Shown: one piece after another, positions 30,267-39,423 of the stretch
Numbering within the stretch: the first letter of the stretch is position 1
Layout: the number at the start of each line of letters is the position of its first letter
Origin: an uncultured Eubacteriales bacterium
GTDB taxonomy: Bacteria; Bacillota; Clostridia; Christensenellales; Aristaeellaceae
Length of the DNA stretch: 64,000 bases
NCBI GenBank assembly: GCA_902800625.1
Contig: CADCFG010000012.1
Span: 25,834-89,833, forward strand
Direction of reading: 5' to 3'
Notes under the pieces: model-generated
Databases searched by the model: none
What the model was told of the DNA's origin: nothing
The model's input: the letters and a program-made list of their open reading frames with translations, nothing else
Translations under genes and position numbers: made by a program

Positions 30267-30455
30267 ATGCGCGATCTGCGCGAAGACGCGGACCTGACCC
30301 AGCAGCAGGTGGCCGACCTGCTCGGCACCTCGCAAACCATGTACGCCCGCTATGAGCGCGGCGCGAACGAGCTGCCCATCCATCACCTGCTCAAGCTGTG
30401 CGCCTTTTACCATGTGTCCGCCGACTATTTTCTGGGACTGGACAAGAAAGCTTGA
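30267..30455 (+). CDS. Small XRE-family HTH regulator, possibly starting at a non-standard codon
   Basis: From the first ATG (30267) the protein is 62 residues (MRDLREDADLTQQQVADLLG, YARYERGANELPIHHLLKLC), a complete HTH. The paralogue at 31012-31221 carries about six further residues before this point (RVYFRRLRDMREDADL). The same six-residue extension can be read here from an ATC at 30249 (IEYIKIMRDLREDADL), placed 5 bases after GGGGAGGG (30236-30243), while the ATG at 30267 has no good site. So translation may begin at 30249. Regulatory target unknown. Confidence 0.8.
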   Translation: MRDLREDADLTQQQVADLLGTSQTMYARYERGANELPIHHLLKLCAFYHVSADYFLGLDKKA

Positions 30456-30465
30456 ACGTCCTAAC

Positions 30466-30498
30466 ACGCGGCCCGCCTCCAGTGGAAGCGGGTCGCGT
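30466..30498. terminator. Bidirectional terminator between the HTH and TM2 genes
   Basis: ACGCGGCCCGC (30466-30476) pairs with GCGGGTCGCGT (30488-30498), one G-T pair, followed by ATTGTTA. It lies between genes that converge. Confidence 0.7.
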
Positions 30499-30502
30499 AT
30501 TG

Positions 30503-30871
30503 TTATCTAAGGGGATAACCTGCCTTGTCACGGAACGAACCCACGAGAATCAGGATCAGGTCGATCAGCCAGCCCACGCCGCCCAGGCCCAGTGTAAACA
30601 GCCAAATGAGCCCTGTTCCGGTCTTGCCCACATAGAAGCGATGCACGCCGATTTCTCCGAGGAACAGACACAGGAAAAAGGCCGCCCACTTGCTCTTGTA
30701 GGGATAATTTCCCCCGTCGCCATTGATATTGGTATTCTGGTTTCTGTTGTTGTTCACCACATTGACCACCACCGGCTGGGATGGCTGGTTTTGTCCACCG
30801 CTTTGAGCCGCGCCGCAGGATGGACAAAAGGCAGCATCGCCGATTTCCTTGCCGCAGTTCTTACAGTACAT
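30503..30871 (-). CDS. Zinc-ribbon and TM2 domain membrane protein
   Basis: 122 residues. The N-terminal zinc ribbon has YCKNCGKEIGDAAFCPSCG. A linker of Asn/Gln follows, then the TM2 domain (SKWAAFFLCLFLGEIGVHRF, GTGLIWLFTLGLGGVGWLID) with two helices. The ATG at 30871 has GAGGGGG 7 bases upstream; a TTG 6 bases earlier is less likely. Function unknown; TM2 proteins are common, usually without a defined role. It lies between two HTH genes that flank it. Confidence 0.88.
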   Translation of the reverse strand: MYCKNCGKEIGDAAFCPSCGAAQSGGQNQPSQPVVVNVVNNNRNQNTNINGDGGNYPYKSKWAAFFLCLFLGEIGVHRFYVGKTGTGLIWLFTLGLGGVGWLIDLILILVGSFRDKAGYPLR

Positions 30872-30910
30872 CTTCAATCCCCCTCAAATATCTCTGTCTG
30901 GTCAAGCGCC

Positions 30911-30975
30911 ATAGTACTTATAAGTTCTACATCGATTATCATAGCATAATCTATGTAATAATGTCAATAGTACTT
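30911..30975. promoter_or_regulatory. Repeated ATAGTACTT sites upstream of HTH gene
   Basis: ATAGTACTT occurs at 30911-30919 (within the imperfect palindrome TAGTACTTATAAGTTCTA) and again at 30967-30975, both in the AT-rich gap before the HTH gene at 31012. They are candidate operators of that regulator or the TM2 gene. Confidence 0.4.
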
Positions 30976-31011
30976 TTCAGTTCATTGATACTTTGCATGG
31001 AGGGGCGGTGG

Positions 31012-31221
31012 TTGCGCGTGTATTTTCGCAGGCTCAGAGATATGCGCGAGGACGCCGACCTGAAGCAGACCGACATTGCGGACTACCTGGGCATCCAGCA
31101 GACGGTCTATTCCCGCTATGAGCGCGGCTATCAGACCATTCCTCTGGAACTGCTGATCAAGCTGGCCGACTACTACCACGTCTCACTGGACTACTTGACC
31201 GGGCGTGTGGACAGGCCATGA
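31012..31221 (+). CDS. Small XRE-family HTH regulator, paralogue of 30267-30455
   Basis: 69 residues from a TTG at 31012, with GGAGGGG about 7 bases upstream; a GTG at 31018 or an ATG at 30997 are alternatives. HTH: MREDADLKQTDIADYLGIQQ, YSRYERGYQTIPLELLIKLA, ending in DYLTGRVDRP. It shares DLREDADL-type sequence and the YERG motif with the gene at 30267. The two regulators bracket the TM2 gene on the opposite strand. Confidence 0.85.
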   Translation: MRVYFRRLRDMREDADLKQTDIADYLGIQQTVYSRYERGYQTIPLELLIKLADYYHVSLDYLTGRVDRP

Positions 31222-31234
31222 TCCCCATATACAA

Positions 31235-31263
31235 CGCCCCCGCTTCAAATCGAAGCGGGGGCG
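31235..31263. terminator. Bidirectional intrinsic terminator
   Basis: CGCCCCCGCTTC (31235-31246) pairs with 31252-31263 (12 bp, loop AAATC), followed by ATTGCTTTG. It lies between the convergent HTH and uraA genes. Confidence 0.8.
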
Positions 31264-31306
31264 ATTGCTTTGCCCGGTATCTGGAAAGGGCAGCTTCACA
31301 GGGACC

Positions 31307-31345
31307 AGTCTCACTGTCCCTAATCCCTGTTCCCTTTTCCCTTTT
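31307..31345 (-). repeat. 7-nt-period repeat directly after uraA stop codon
   Basis: On the minus strand, AAAAGGGAAAAGGGAACAGG and GATTAGGGACAG follow the TAA at 31346-31348 with no gap. Only one arm is evident here. Confidence 0.7.
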
Positions 31346-32695
31346 TTACTTCTTCTTCGTGCCGGCGCGATCGACGCCCTGCTGGAAGTTGACGGAGGTG
31401 TCGCCCAGCTGGTTGGCGCCGAACTCATAGTCGTTGCCGGGCAGGATGGCGTTGAGGAGGATGCCCGCCAGAGCGCCCACGGCCAGGCCGGACAGGCTGA
31501 CGGGACCAAGCACGATAGCGCCAGTATTGGAGAAGTTGATGCCCAGGCTCAGGCCCATGATCATCGCGGCAATGACGATGTTGCGGCTCTTGGTGAAGTC
31601 CACCTGGTTCTCAACCACGTTGCGAACGCCCACGGCGGAGATCATGCCGTAGAGGATCAGGCTGACGCCGCCGATGGTGGCGGCAGGCATGCAGGAGACC
31701 AGCGCCGCGAACTTCGGGCAGCAGGAGAACAGCATGGCCAGCACGGCGGCGATGCGGATGACGTTCGGGTCATAGACCTTGGTCAAGGCCAGCACGCCGG
31801 TGTTCTCGCCGTAGGTGGTGTTGGCCGGAGCGCCGAACAGCGAGGCCAGGGTGGTGGCCAGACCGTCGCCAATCAGGGTGCGGTGCAGGCCGGGATCGGC
31901 CACGAAGTTCTCACCCACAGTGGAGGAGATGGCGCAGATGTCGCCGATGTGCTCGATCATGGTGGCCAGGGAGATGGGCACCATGATGACACAGGCGCTG
32001 ATCAGCTTGGCGGTATCCAGGCTGCCGCGCATGCCCAGCACGGTATTTTCAAAGCTGATCGCGTGTCCAAACCAGGCCGCTTCCTTCACGGGAGTGAAGT
32101 CCACCTGGCCAAAGATGGCGGCCACGGCATAGCTGCCCACCACGCCCAGCAGGATGGGGATGATCTTGATCATGCCCTTGCCCCAGATGTTGCAAACCAC
32201 CACGATGGCGATGGCCAGGATGGCGATCCACCAGTTCTGCTCGCAGTTGTTGATGGCGGAGTTTGCCAGGCACAGGCCGATGCAGATGATAACCGGGCCG
32301 GTGACGATGGGCGGGAAGAAGCGCATGACGCGCATGGGGCCGAATGCCTTGAAGAACCCGGCCAGCACCACGTAGGTCAGGCCCGCCAGGCCGACCGCCG
32401 CGCCGGCGTAGGGAATCCAGTTGACGTCCGTGCCTTCAAACAGCCCCGCCACGGCGGCATAGCCGCCCAGGAACGCGAAGGAGCTGCCCAGGAACGCGGG
32501 CACCTTGCCCTTGGTGAGCAGATGGAACAGCAGCGTGCCGAGGCCCGCGAACAGCAGCGTGGTAGCCACCGGAAGGCCGGTCAGCACCGGCACCAGCACC
32601 GTCGCGCCGAACATGGCGAACATGTGCTGGAAGCCCAGCAGCATCATCTTGGGCGCGCCCAATGTCCTGGCGTCACGAATACCCTGTTCAGACAT
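31346..32695 (-). CDS. uraA: Uracil/xanthine permease (NCS2 family)
   Basis: 449 residues with about 13-14 hydrophobic helices. NCS2 hallmarks are visible: HMFAMFGATVLVPVLTGL near the N-terminus, and NTTYGENTGVLALTKVYDP in the middle, plus GGVSLILYGMISAVGVRN. It imports uracil or a related nucleobase by proton symport. AAAGGTGG precedes the ATG. Position downstream of pyrR matches pyrR-pyrP of Bacillus, so uracil is the likely substrate. Confidence 0.92.
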   Translation of the reverse strand: MSEQGIRDARTLGAPKMMLLGFQHMFAMFGATVLVPVLTGLPVATTLLFAGLGTLLFHLLTKGKVPAFLGSSFAFLGGYAAVAGLFEGTDVNWIPYAGAAVGLAGLTYVVLAGFFKAFGPMRVMRFFPPIVTGPVIICIGLCLANSAINNCEQNWWIAILAIAIVVVCNIWGKGMIKIIPILLGVVGSYAVAAIFGQVDFTPVKEAAWFGHAISFENTVLGMRGSLDTAKLISACVIMVPISLATMIEHIGDICAISSTVGENFVADPGLHRTLIGDGLATTLASLFGAPANTTYGENTGVLALTKVYDPNVIRIAAVLAMLFSCCPKFAALVSCMPAATIGGVSLILYGMISAVGVRNVVENQVDFTKSRNIVIAAMIMGLSLGINFSNTGAIVLGPVSLSGLAVGALAGILLNAILPGNDYEFGANQLGDTSVNFQQGVDRAGTKKK

Positions 32696-33001
32696 GTGAA
32701 TTCATCCACCTTTCTTTTGTCCCGCGCACACCCGTGCGCGCTTTGGCGGCGGCGCCGCCGTCTATGATAACGACCTCAAGGTCGAAATCAGCTGGTTTTC
32801 CGGGGGTATCGGGGTGGCAGTGCCTCGATTTTCCATCGTGTCCGGCGGCATGTACGGCGGACACGGGGCCTTTTTCGTGGCAGGGAGCCTGCCGACCAGA
32901 GCGAAAAAGGCTTCCTTGCAGATTTTGCGGCCGGAACCCCCCGGGTTCAAGCAAAATCTGTCAGGGGGTGGCAGCGGAGGGGGACGGAGTCCCCCTTTGC
33001 A
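32696..33001 (-). promoter_or_regulatory. Structured leader between pyrR and uraA
   Basis: 306 bp without a gene. Several inverted repeats are visible: GCCTTTTTCG (32868-32877) with 32902-32911, enclosing GGCAGGGAGCCTGCC; CAGATTTTGC (32919-32928) with 32951-32960, enclosing GAACCCCCCGGGTTC; AGGGGGAC (32978-32985) with 32989-32996; an imperfect GTGTCCGGCG palindrome near 32840-32866; and GCGCAC..GTGCGC next to uraA. PyrR-mediated attenuation would be expected at this place, but I could not find a clear PyrR binding-loop sequence. Confidence 0.4.
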
Positions 33002-33865
<864 letters not shown>

Positions 33866-33887
33866 TTAAAAATGTGACGAAACGCAA

Positions 33888-35012
33888 TCAGTGAGAAGTC
33901 GGATCCACCACCGCGCCGGCGAACAGGATCGCGCCGGTGGAGCGGTCCACCACGGCGGCGATGAAGGGCCTGTCGCAGTTGAAGGCGATGGGCTCCGGCT
34001 CGTTGGCATCCGGAGGGGCCGCGCCCTCCACCATCACCACCTCCGTGGCCGCGGCGGCGCGGGTGCCCTCCTCGTCCAGCTGGAAGCGCACCTGCTGCAA
34101 AACGTCGGAGATCACCAGCGGCGTGTCGCTGATGCCGGAGTAGTCGGCATACTCGGCGTTGAAGGGCACCCAGCAGCCCGCGGCCACGATGGCGTCCTTT
34201 AGGCTCTCCTCGGTGGACAGATCCAGCTTCGGCAGGCTCAGGGCCACGTTCTGGGGCATGGGCTTGAAGGTGAAGAAGCTGTTGGGGTTCTCCGCCAGGT
34301 TGTTCAGCGCCCGCTTCAGCCCACCCTCCGGCGGCAGGGCGATCATCAGCGCCAGGCTGCCGTCCAGGTAGGCCTTGCAGATCAGCTGGCATCCCATGCT
34401 CTCGCCGTACTGGGCGTAGGTCAGCTGGTGCATGAAGGGCACGCTCACGTCGCCCTCCGGCGCGTGGAAGGTGTCCTCCCAGGTGTCCTCCGCCTCGAAG
34501 GGAGACGCCCATTCCGCCTCCATGGCCACGGCGTTGGCCAGCACCAGCAGCGCGCTTTCGTCCAGGGCCAGGGGGATGTCCTCGATCAGGCCGTTCGTCT
34601 TTTCCTTCACCCAGTCGGAGACGCCCTCGGCCCCCGTCAGCGGGAATCGCTCGGCCTCGTAGGCGTCGGCCAGCCGCGCCTCGTATTCCGGCAGCAGTTT
34701 GAGGGTGTCGGACACAAACGCGGCGTTGGCCCAGCGGACGCCCGCCTCCACCAGCGGCGCGGCCAGGGCGGTGACTTCGTCGGTGTTCTCCGCGCCCAGC
34801 GCGCCCAGCAGCTTCGACCGGGTCTCCCCCGCCGCGCCGTCGGCCGCCATGGACAGCGCCCAGGCCAGGCTCACCGGCGAGACGAAGGCGTTGCGCTCGC
34901 CGCCGGACAGCTGCAGAAGCACCTTGTAGCCCAGCCGGTTCCCCGGCGTGTCTTCGGCAAGGGCCGCGCCGCAGAGGAGCAGGATGAGCAGGATCGCGAT
35001 GAGTTTGCGCAT
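33888..35012 (-). CDS. Secreted serpin (serine protease inhibitor)
   Basis: 374 residues with a signal peptide (LLILLLCGAALAE). Serpin signatures: AFVSPVSLAWALSMAADGAA, ANAVAMEAEWASPFE, and the C-terminal FNCDRPFIAAVVDRSTGAIL. The reactive-centre hinge DEEGTRAAAATEVVMVEGA keeps the Ala-rich P12-P9 and Thr at P8 seen in inhibitory serpins, with Arg at P13. The scissile bond cannot be fixed; MVEGAAPP is the likely loop. AGGAGG precedes the ATG. Bacterial serpins can inhibit host or microbial proteases; the target is unknown. Confidence 0.9.
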   Translation of the reverse strand: MRKLIAILLILLLCGAALAEDTPGNRLGYKVLLQLSGGERNAFVSPVSLAWALSMAADGAAGETRSKLLGALGAENTDEVTALAAPLVEAGVRWANAAFVSDTLKLLPEYEARLADAYEAERFPLTGAEGVSDWVKEKTNGLIEDIPLALDESALLVLANAVAMEAEWASPFEAEDTWEDTFHAPEGDVSVPFMHQLTYAQYGESMGCQLICKAYLDGSLALMIALPPEGGLKRALNNLAENPNSFFTFKPMPQNVALSLPKLDLSTEESLKDAIVAAGCWVPFNAEYADYSGISDTPLVISDVLQQVRFQLDEEGTRAAAATEVVMVEGAAPPDANEPEPIAFNCDRPFIAAVVDRSTGAILFAGAVVDPTSH

Positions 35013-35035
35013 ATTCGTACCTCCTGTCGGTTAGT

Positions 35036-35195
35036 AAGTTGAGAGTTCAGAGTCCATTCTCCAGGGTACAGTTTATTTAGAGTTCAGATTTGGTGCAAAT
35101 CCCTCGGATTTGTTTTGATATATCCGGCGTACAGGCACCCATCAGTAACTTTATCTGAACTCTCAACTCTAAACTCTAAACTCTTTATTCTACTC
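35036..35195. repeat. Inverted pair of 7-nt-period repeats between rpe and the serpin gene
   Basis: On the minus strand, GAGTAGAATAAAGAGTTTAG follows the rpe TAA (35196-35198) directly and continues AGAGTTTAGAGTTGAGAGTT to about 35156. The complementary arm (AAGTTGAGAGTTCAGAGT and TTAGAGTTCAG) lies at 35036-35092, next to the serpin start. Both arms can pair. Confidence 0.8.
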
Positions 35196-35837
35196 TTATC
35201 CCCGCACCTGCCGGATGAACGCGGCCACGTCCTCGGCGCCGTACAGCGCGCTGCCGGCCACGAGCATGTCCGCCCCGGCGGCGACGAGCTTCGGCGCGGT
35301 CTGAACGTTCACGCCGCCGTCCACCTCCACGATGGCGGAAAGGCCCTTGTCCTCAAGCATGCCGCGCACGGCAGCCACCTTGTCGATGCAGGCGGGAATC
35401 AGCTTCTGCCCGCCAAAGCCGGGGTTCACGGTCATCACCAGCGCCAGGTCGAAATCCCCCAGCACGTAGCGCAGGGCCTCGTGGCTGGTGGCCGGGTTCA
35501 GCGCCACGCCCACCAGGCAGCCCAGCGAGCGGATCTGCTGCAGGCAGCGGTGCAGGTGCACGGTGGCCTCGGCGTGCACGGTGATAATCTTCGCGCCGGC
35601 CTTGGCGAAGGTCTCGATATGCTTTTCCGGGTTCACCACCATCAGGTGGGCGTCCACAGGCAGGCCGCACTTCACCGCAAAGCGGCACATATCCGGCCCG
35701 AAGCTGATGTTGGGCACGAAGCTGCCGTCCATCACGTCAAAGTGCAGGTAGTCGGCGCCGGCCTCGGCCACACGCCGGATGTCCTCGCCGATCTTCAGAT
35801 AGTCTGCCGCCAGCAGGGAAGGGGCAACCTTAATCAT
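35196..35837 (-). CDS. rpe: Ribulose-phosphate 3-epimerase
   Basis: 213 residues, start at MIKVAPSLLAADYLKIGEDI with GGAGGGAT upstream; the open frame extends further upstream without function. TIM barrel with the family motifs YLHFDVMDGSFVPNISFGPD, DAHLMVVNPEKHIE and MTVNPGFGGQKLIP. It interconverts ribulose-5-phosphate and xylulose-5-phosphate. Its start overlaps the end of rsgA by 8 bp, so the two are coupled. A stop-linked repeat follows. Confidence 0.97.
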   Translation of the reverse strand: MIKVAPSLLAADYLKIGEDIRRVAEAGADYLHFDVMDGSFVPNISFGPDMCRFAVKCGLPVDAHLMVVNPEKHIETFAKAGAKIITVHAEATVHLHRCLQQIRSLGCLVGVALNPATSHEALRYVLGDFDLALVMTVNPGFGGQKLIPACIDKVAAVRGMLEDKGLSAIVEVDGGVNVQTAPKLVAAGADMLVAGSALYGAEDVAAFIRQVRG

Positions 35838-36726
35838 AGCGATCCCTCCATCTTTGTCTTGCTTCGTCCAACAGCGCCACATAGCGCTCGTGCCGCTGCC
35901 CGTCGATCTCGCCCGCCGCCACGGCGTCCCGCACCGCGCAGCGCGGCTCGGTGGCGTGGTAACAGGGCTGGAAATAGCACCGGCCCTCGCAGGGCGCAAA
36001 CTCCGGCCAGCTGTCCTTCAGCTCCACCGGGTCGAACAGCTCCGTCTCCAGCAAACTGAACCCGGGGGTGTCCAGCACCATCCCGCCCCCCTCCACGGGG
36101 ATCAGCTGGCAGTGCCGGGTGGTGTTCTTGCCCCGCTCGATCTTTCGGGACAGATCCCCCGTCTCCAGGTCCAGGCCGTACAGCGCGTTGATCATCGTGG
36201 ACTTGCCCGCGCCGGACTGCCCCGCCAGGGCGTGCACCTTGCCGCGCAGGGCCTCACGCAGCGCGTCCAGGCCCTCGCCGGTGTCGGCGCAGACCAGCAT
36301 GGGCTCCACCTCCGCGCCCCGGTACTGCCGGGCGATGTCCGCCGCCCGGGCCGCGTCCAGGTCGCTCTTGTTGATCACCAGGCGCGCCGCGATGCCCGCG
36401 CGCCGGGCGTTCAAGAGCAGCCGGTCCACCATCATCAGGTCGGGGTCGGGCGTGGCCGCCGCAGCCACCACCACGATCACGTCGATGTTGGCCACCGGCG
36501 GGCGCGTCAGCTCGTTGCGCCGGGGCAGGATGCGCAGGATCCAGCCGTGCTCCTCCCCGTCGCTGGGCGTCAGCTCCACCACGTCGCCCACCTTGGGCTT
36601 CATGCGCTCCCGGCGCAGCTTGCCCTGGGCGCGCAGCGTGTGCACCGTGCCCGCGTCGTCCCGGGCATAGTAGAACCCGCCGATGCCCTGCAGGATCGTG
36701 CCGGTCAAGGCCGTTGCTTCAGACAT
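35830..36726 (-). CDS. rsgA: Ribosome small-subunit GTPase RsgA
   Basis: 298 residues. OB fold first, then a circularly permuted GTPase domain: NKSDLD (G4) precedes GQSGAGKSTMINALYG (G1) and DTPGFS (G3). The C-terminal zinc motif is CEGRCYFQPCYHATEPRC. It helps 30S maturation. GGAGGT precedes the ATG closely. Part of the prpC-prkC-rsgA-rpe set conserved in Bacillota. Confidence 0.97.
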   Translation of the reverse strand: MSEATALTGTILQGIGGFYYARDDAGTVHTLRAQGKLRRERMKPKVGDVVELTPSDGEEHGWILRILPRRNELTRPPVANIDVIVVVAAAATPDPDLMMVDRLLLNARRAGIAARLVINKSDLDAARAADIARQYRGAEVEPMLVCADTGEGLDALREALRGKVHALAGQSGAGKSTMINALYGLDLETGDLSRKIERGKNTTRHCQLIPVEGGGMVLDTPGFSLLETELFDPVELKDSWPEFAPCEGRCYFQPCYHATEPRCAVRDAVAAGEIDGQRHERYVALLDEARQRWRDRYD

Positions 36727-36747
36727 TCATACCTCCAGCATGTAGTC

Positions 36748-36797
36748 AGGGATCAGGAATAAACAGCAGCTGCGCGGCATATTCCATTCCCCACTCC
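36748..36797. repeat. 7-nt-period repeat pair between prkC and rsgA
   Basis: On the minus strand, GGAGTGGGGAATGGAAT follows the prkC TGA (36798-36800) directly. A loosely complementary segment, CAGGGATCAGGAAT on the plus strand, lies at 36751-36764. The match is weaker than at other copies. Confidence 0.5.
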
Positions 36798-38636
36798 TCA
36801 CTCAAAACTGACCGTCTGCGTCTCCATCTCCACCCCGTCCATGGTGATCTGCACGGTGTGGTCGCCGGGCTCGGAGCTGGAGAGGGCGATGCGATAGGTG
36901 CCGGCGTTCAGCACGCCGTGATACACCTCCTGCACCTGGCCGGAGGGAGCGGTCATGGTCAGCAGCACGTCGCTGCCGTTCAGCGGCACCACCACGGACA
37001 GCTTCGAGGCCGGGTAGTACAGCGTCTCCTGGCCCTGGCAGATCGTGATGTCCACGGTCGTGCCCACCATCAACGCCTCGCCCGGGGAGACGCTCTGGCC
37101 CACCACCGTTCGGGGCTGGGCGTCCGGGGCTGCTTCCTCGGTGACGCTGCCCAGCGCCAGGCCGTCGGCCTCCAGCAGCGCCTGGGCGTTCTCCATGGGC
37201 ATGCCCGACAGATCCGGCATCAGTATGCGCTGGCCGCTGACGGTGAAGATCACCGGGGTGTCCTTGGCCTGGGTGGTGTCCGCCTCGGGCGACACGGCGA
37301 TCACCGTGCCCACCGGCGCGTCGGATTCCACGTACAGCGCGTCCACGGTCTCCACACCCAGGGCCTTCAGCGACTCGGTGGCCTCCTCCAGGCTCTGGCC
37401 CACGCAGTCATACATATAGTACCAGCGGGTGCCCAGGCTGACGGTCAGCGTCACCTGCGCAGTGGTGCGCACCCGGCCGCCCATGCGGCGGGACTGGGCG
37501 ATGACGATGCCCTCCTCATAATCCTCGCTGTAGGCGTATTCCAGCTCGCTGCTGCCGCCCAGCCGCTCCAGGGCGTCCTGGGCCAGCAGCTGCTCCTGGC
37601 CGATCAGATCGGGCATGACATAGGTGTTGGAGGTGTTCAGGAAGTACCAGATGCCCCCCGCCACCAGCAGCACCACCGCCGCCACGCCGCAGGCGATCAC
37701 CGTGCGCTTCAGCTTCTTGCGGTCCCGGGCGCGCTTCTTGCGGCGCTCCTCCTTCTCCCGCTCGATCTCCTCCGGGTCCTTGGGATAGACCACGAACCCG
37801 CCCTGGGGATGGGAGATGGACTTGCGCAGGTCGGCGGCCATCTCCGCGGCGGTCTGATAGCGCTTGGAGGCGTCCTTGCACAGCGCGCGCATGACCACCT
37901 CGTCCAGGGCCTTCGATATGCCCTCCTGGTGGTCGCGCATGGATTTCGGCTCCTCGCTGACGTGCTTCAGCGCCACGGAAACGCTGGTCTCGCCGTCGAA
38001 GGGCACCCGTCCGGTGAGCATTTCGTACATCACCACGCCCACGGAGTACAAATCGCTCTTCTCGTCGGCCACCTCGCCCCTGGCCTGCTCCGGAGAGAAG
38101 TAGTGCACGCTGCCCAGCACGGAGCCGTTGCTGCCCTCCTCGGTGGTGGTGGCCTGGGAGGCCTTCAGCCGGGCGATGCCGAAGTCGGCCACCTTCACCC
38201 GGCCCTGGTTGTCCACCATGATGTTCTGGGGCTTGATGTCCCGGTGGACGATGCCGTTGCGGTGGGCGTGGTCCACGGCGGCCAGGATGCGGATGGCCAT
38301 GCGGATGGCGGTGTCCGGGTGGATGGTGCCCCGCTGGCGAATCATCTCCTTCAGCGTCTGGCCGTCCACGTACTCCATGACGATATAGCGCATGTCGCCG
38401 TCGATGCCCACGTCCAGCATGTTCACGATGTTTTCGTGGCTCACCTTGCTGGCGGCCTCGGCCTCGCGGCTGAAACGGCGCACGAATTCCTCGTCCGACT
38501 CATACTCCGGACGCAGCACCTTGATGGCGACGATTCGGTTTTTCTTTTTATCGAAGGCGCGATAGACCACGGCCATGCCGCCGGTTCCCACGACGGCCTG
38601 CACGACATATCGGCCCGATATGACGTGTCCGATCAT
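36798..38636 (-). CDS. prkC: PASTA-domain Ser/Thr protein kinase
   Basis: 612 residues. The kinase domain (about 1-270) has GTGGMAVVYRAFD, AIKVLR, HRDIKPQNIM and DFGIARL; an activation loop with TTTEEG follows. A basic juxtamembrane stretch leads to one transmembrane helix (about 315-335), then three PASTA domains (VMPDLIGQEQLLAQDALE and others) and a beta-rich C-terminal domain. PASTA domains bind muropeptides, so it probably senses peptidoglycan. Start overlaps the prpC stop (ATGA). Confidence 0.95.
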   Translation of the reverse strand: MIGHVISGRYVVQAVVGTGGMAVVYRAFDKKKNRIVAIKVLRPEYESDEEFVRRFSREAEAASKVSHENIVNMLDVGIDGDMRYIVMEYVDGQTLKEMIRQRGTIHPDTAIRMAIRILAAVDHAHRNGIVHRDIKPQNIMVDNQGRVKVADFGIARLKASQATTTEEGSNGSVLGSVHYFSPEQARGEVADEKSDLYSVGVVMYEMLTGRVPFDGETSVSVALKHVSEEPKSMRDHQEGISKALDEVVMRALCKDASKRYQTAAEMAADLRKSISHPQGGFVVYPKDPEEIEREKEERRKKRARDRKKLKRTVIACGVAAVVLLVAGGIWYFLNTSNTYVMPDLIGQEQLLAQDALERLGGSSELEYAYSEDYEEGIVIAQSRRMGGRVRTTAQVTLTVSLGTRWYYMYDCVGQSLEEATESLKALGVETVDALYVESDAPVGTVIAVSPEADTTQAKDTPVIFTVSGQRILMPDLSGMPMENAQALLEADGLALGSVTEEAAPDAQPRTVVGQSVSPGEALMVGTTVDITICQGQETLYYPASKLSVVVPLNGSDVLLTMTAPSGQVQEVYHGVLNAGTYRIALSSSEPGDHTVQITMDGVEMETQTVSFE

Positions 38637-39358
38637 TGACCGTCTGCCTCCTCAAACACGGCGAACAGCGCCGTGATGTTGTCGGCGCCGCCGTTCTCCA
38701 GGGCGATGGAAACCAGGTGCTTCAATTTGTCCTGCCAGTCGCGTTCGGACAGGGCGGTGCGCAGGATCTCCCGCTCGTCCACATAGTTGGTCATGCCGTC
38801 GCTGCACAGGAAGAAGGAGTCGCCGGGGCACAGGCCCATCTGCACGATGTCGATCTGCACGGTCTCCTCGGTGCCCAGCGCCCGGGTGATGATGTTGCGC
38901 TTGGGATGCACGCGGGCCTCCCGGGGCGTGATCAGCCCCTTCTGCACCATTTCCTCCACCAGGGTGTGGTCGGTGGTCACCTGCATGATCGCTCCCCGGC
39001 GCACCAGGTATATTCGGCTGTCGCCCACGTGGGCCAGGTAGGCCGTGTCGCCTTCCTCCGCCAGGGCGGAGAAGGTGGTGCCCATGCCGCTCATGCCCGC
39101 GTTTTCAAGGGCCTGCTGGTACACGGCCTCGTTGGCCCGCTCCACCGCGCTGTGCAGCGTCTCCGCGGTGATGCGCTCAGCCTTGCGCATCTGCTCGGAG
39201 AACACCTGCACCGCCATGGCGCTGGCCACCTCGCCGGCGTTGTGCCCGCCCATGCCGTCCGCCACGGCGCAGAACCGCTCCCCCTCCAGGGGCGCGTAGT
39301 AGGAGTCCTCGTTGATCGGGCGCATCCTGCCGATATCCGTAATCGCGTAGACCTTCAT
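38633..39358 (-). CDS. prpC: PP2C-type Ser/Thr phosphatase
   Basis: 241 residues. PP2C metal-binding motifs: CAVADGMGGHNAGEVAS, AHVGDSRIYLV, SFFLCSDGMTNYV and NGGADNITALFAVFE. It reverses phosphorylation by the adjacent PrkC. GGAGGTC precedes the ATG. Stop codon overlaps the prkC start by 4 bp. Confidence 0.96.
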   Translation of the reverse strand: MKVYAITDIGRMRPINEDSYYAPLEGERFCAVADGMGGHNAGEVASAMAVQVFSEQMRKAERITAETLHSAVERANEAVYQQALENAGMSGMGTTFSALAEEGDTAYLAHVGDSRIYLVRRGAIMQVTTDHTLVEEMVQKGLITPREARVHPKRNIITRALGTEETVQIDIVQMGLCPGDSFFLCSDGMTNYVDEREILRTALSERDWQDKLKHLVSIALENGGADNITALFAVFEEADGQ

Positions 39359-39423
39359 GGGCGTTGACCTCCAGTTGGGTTGTACTTTGTAAATCGTCTG
39401 CTTCCTTTTTCAGTGTTCAACCA

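Noticed and set aside
32696..33001. A PyrR binding loop (consensus AGAGAGG-type)
   Set aside because: I read both strands of the leader and found no convincing match; only general hairpins.
36714..38639. Open frame of 641 codons opposite to prkC
   Set aside because: Composition is typical of antisense reading of a GC-rich gene; no motif, no ribosome binding site, and prkC is certain.
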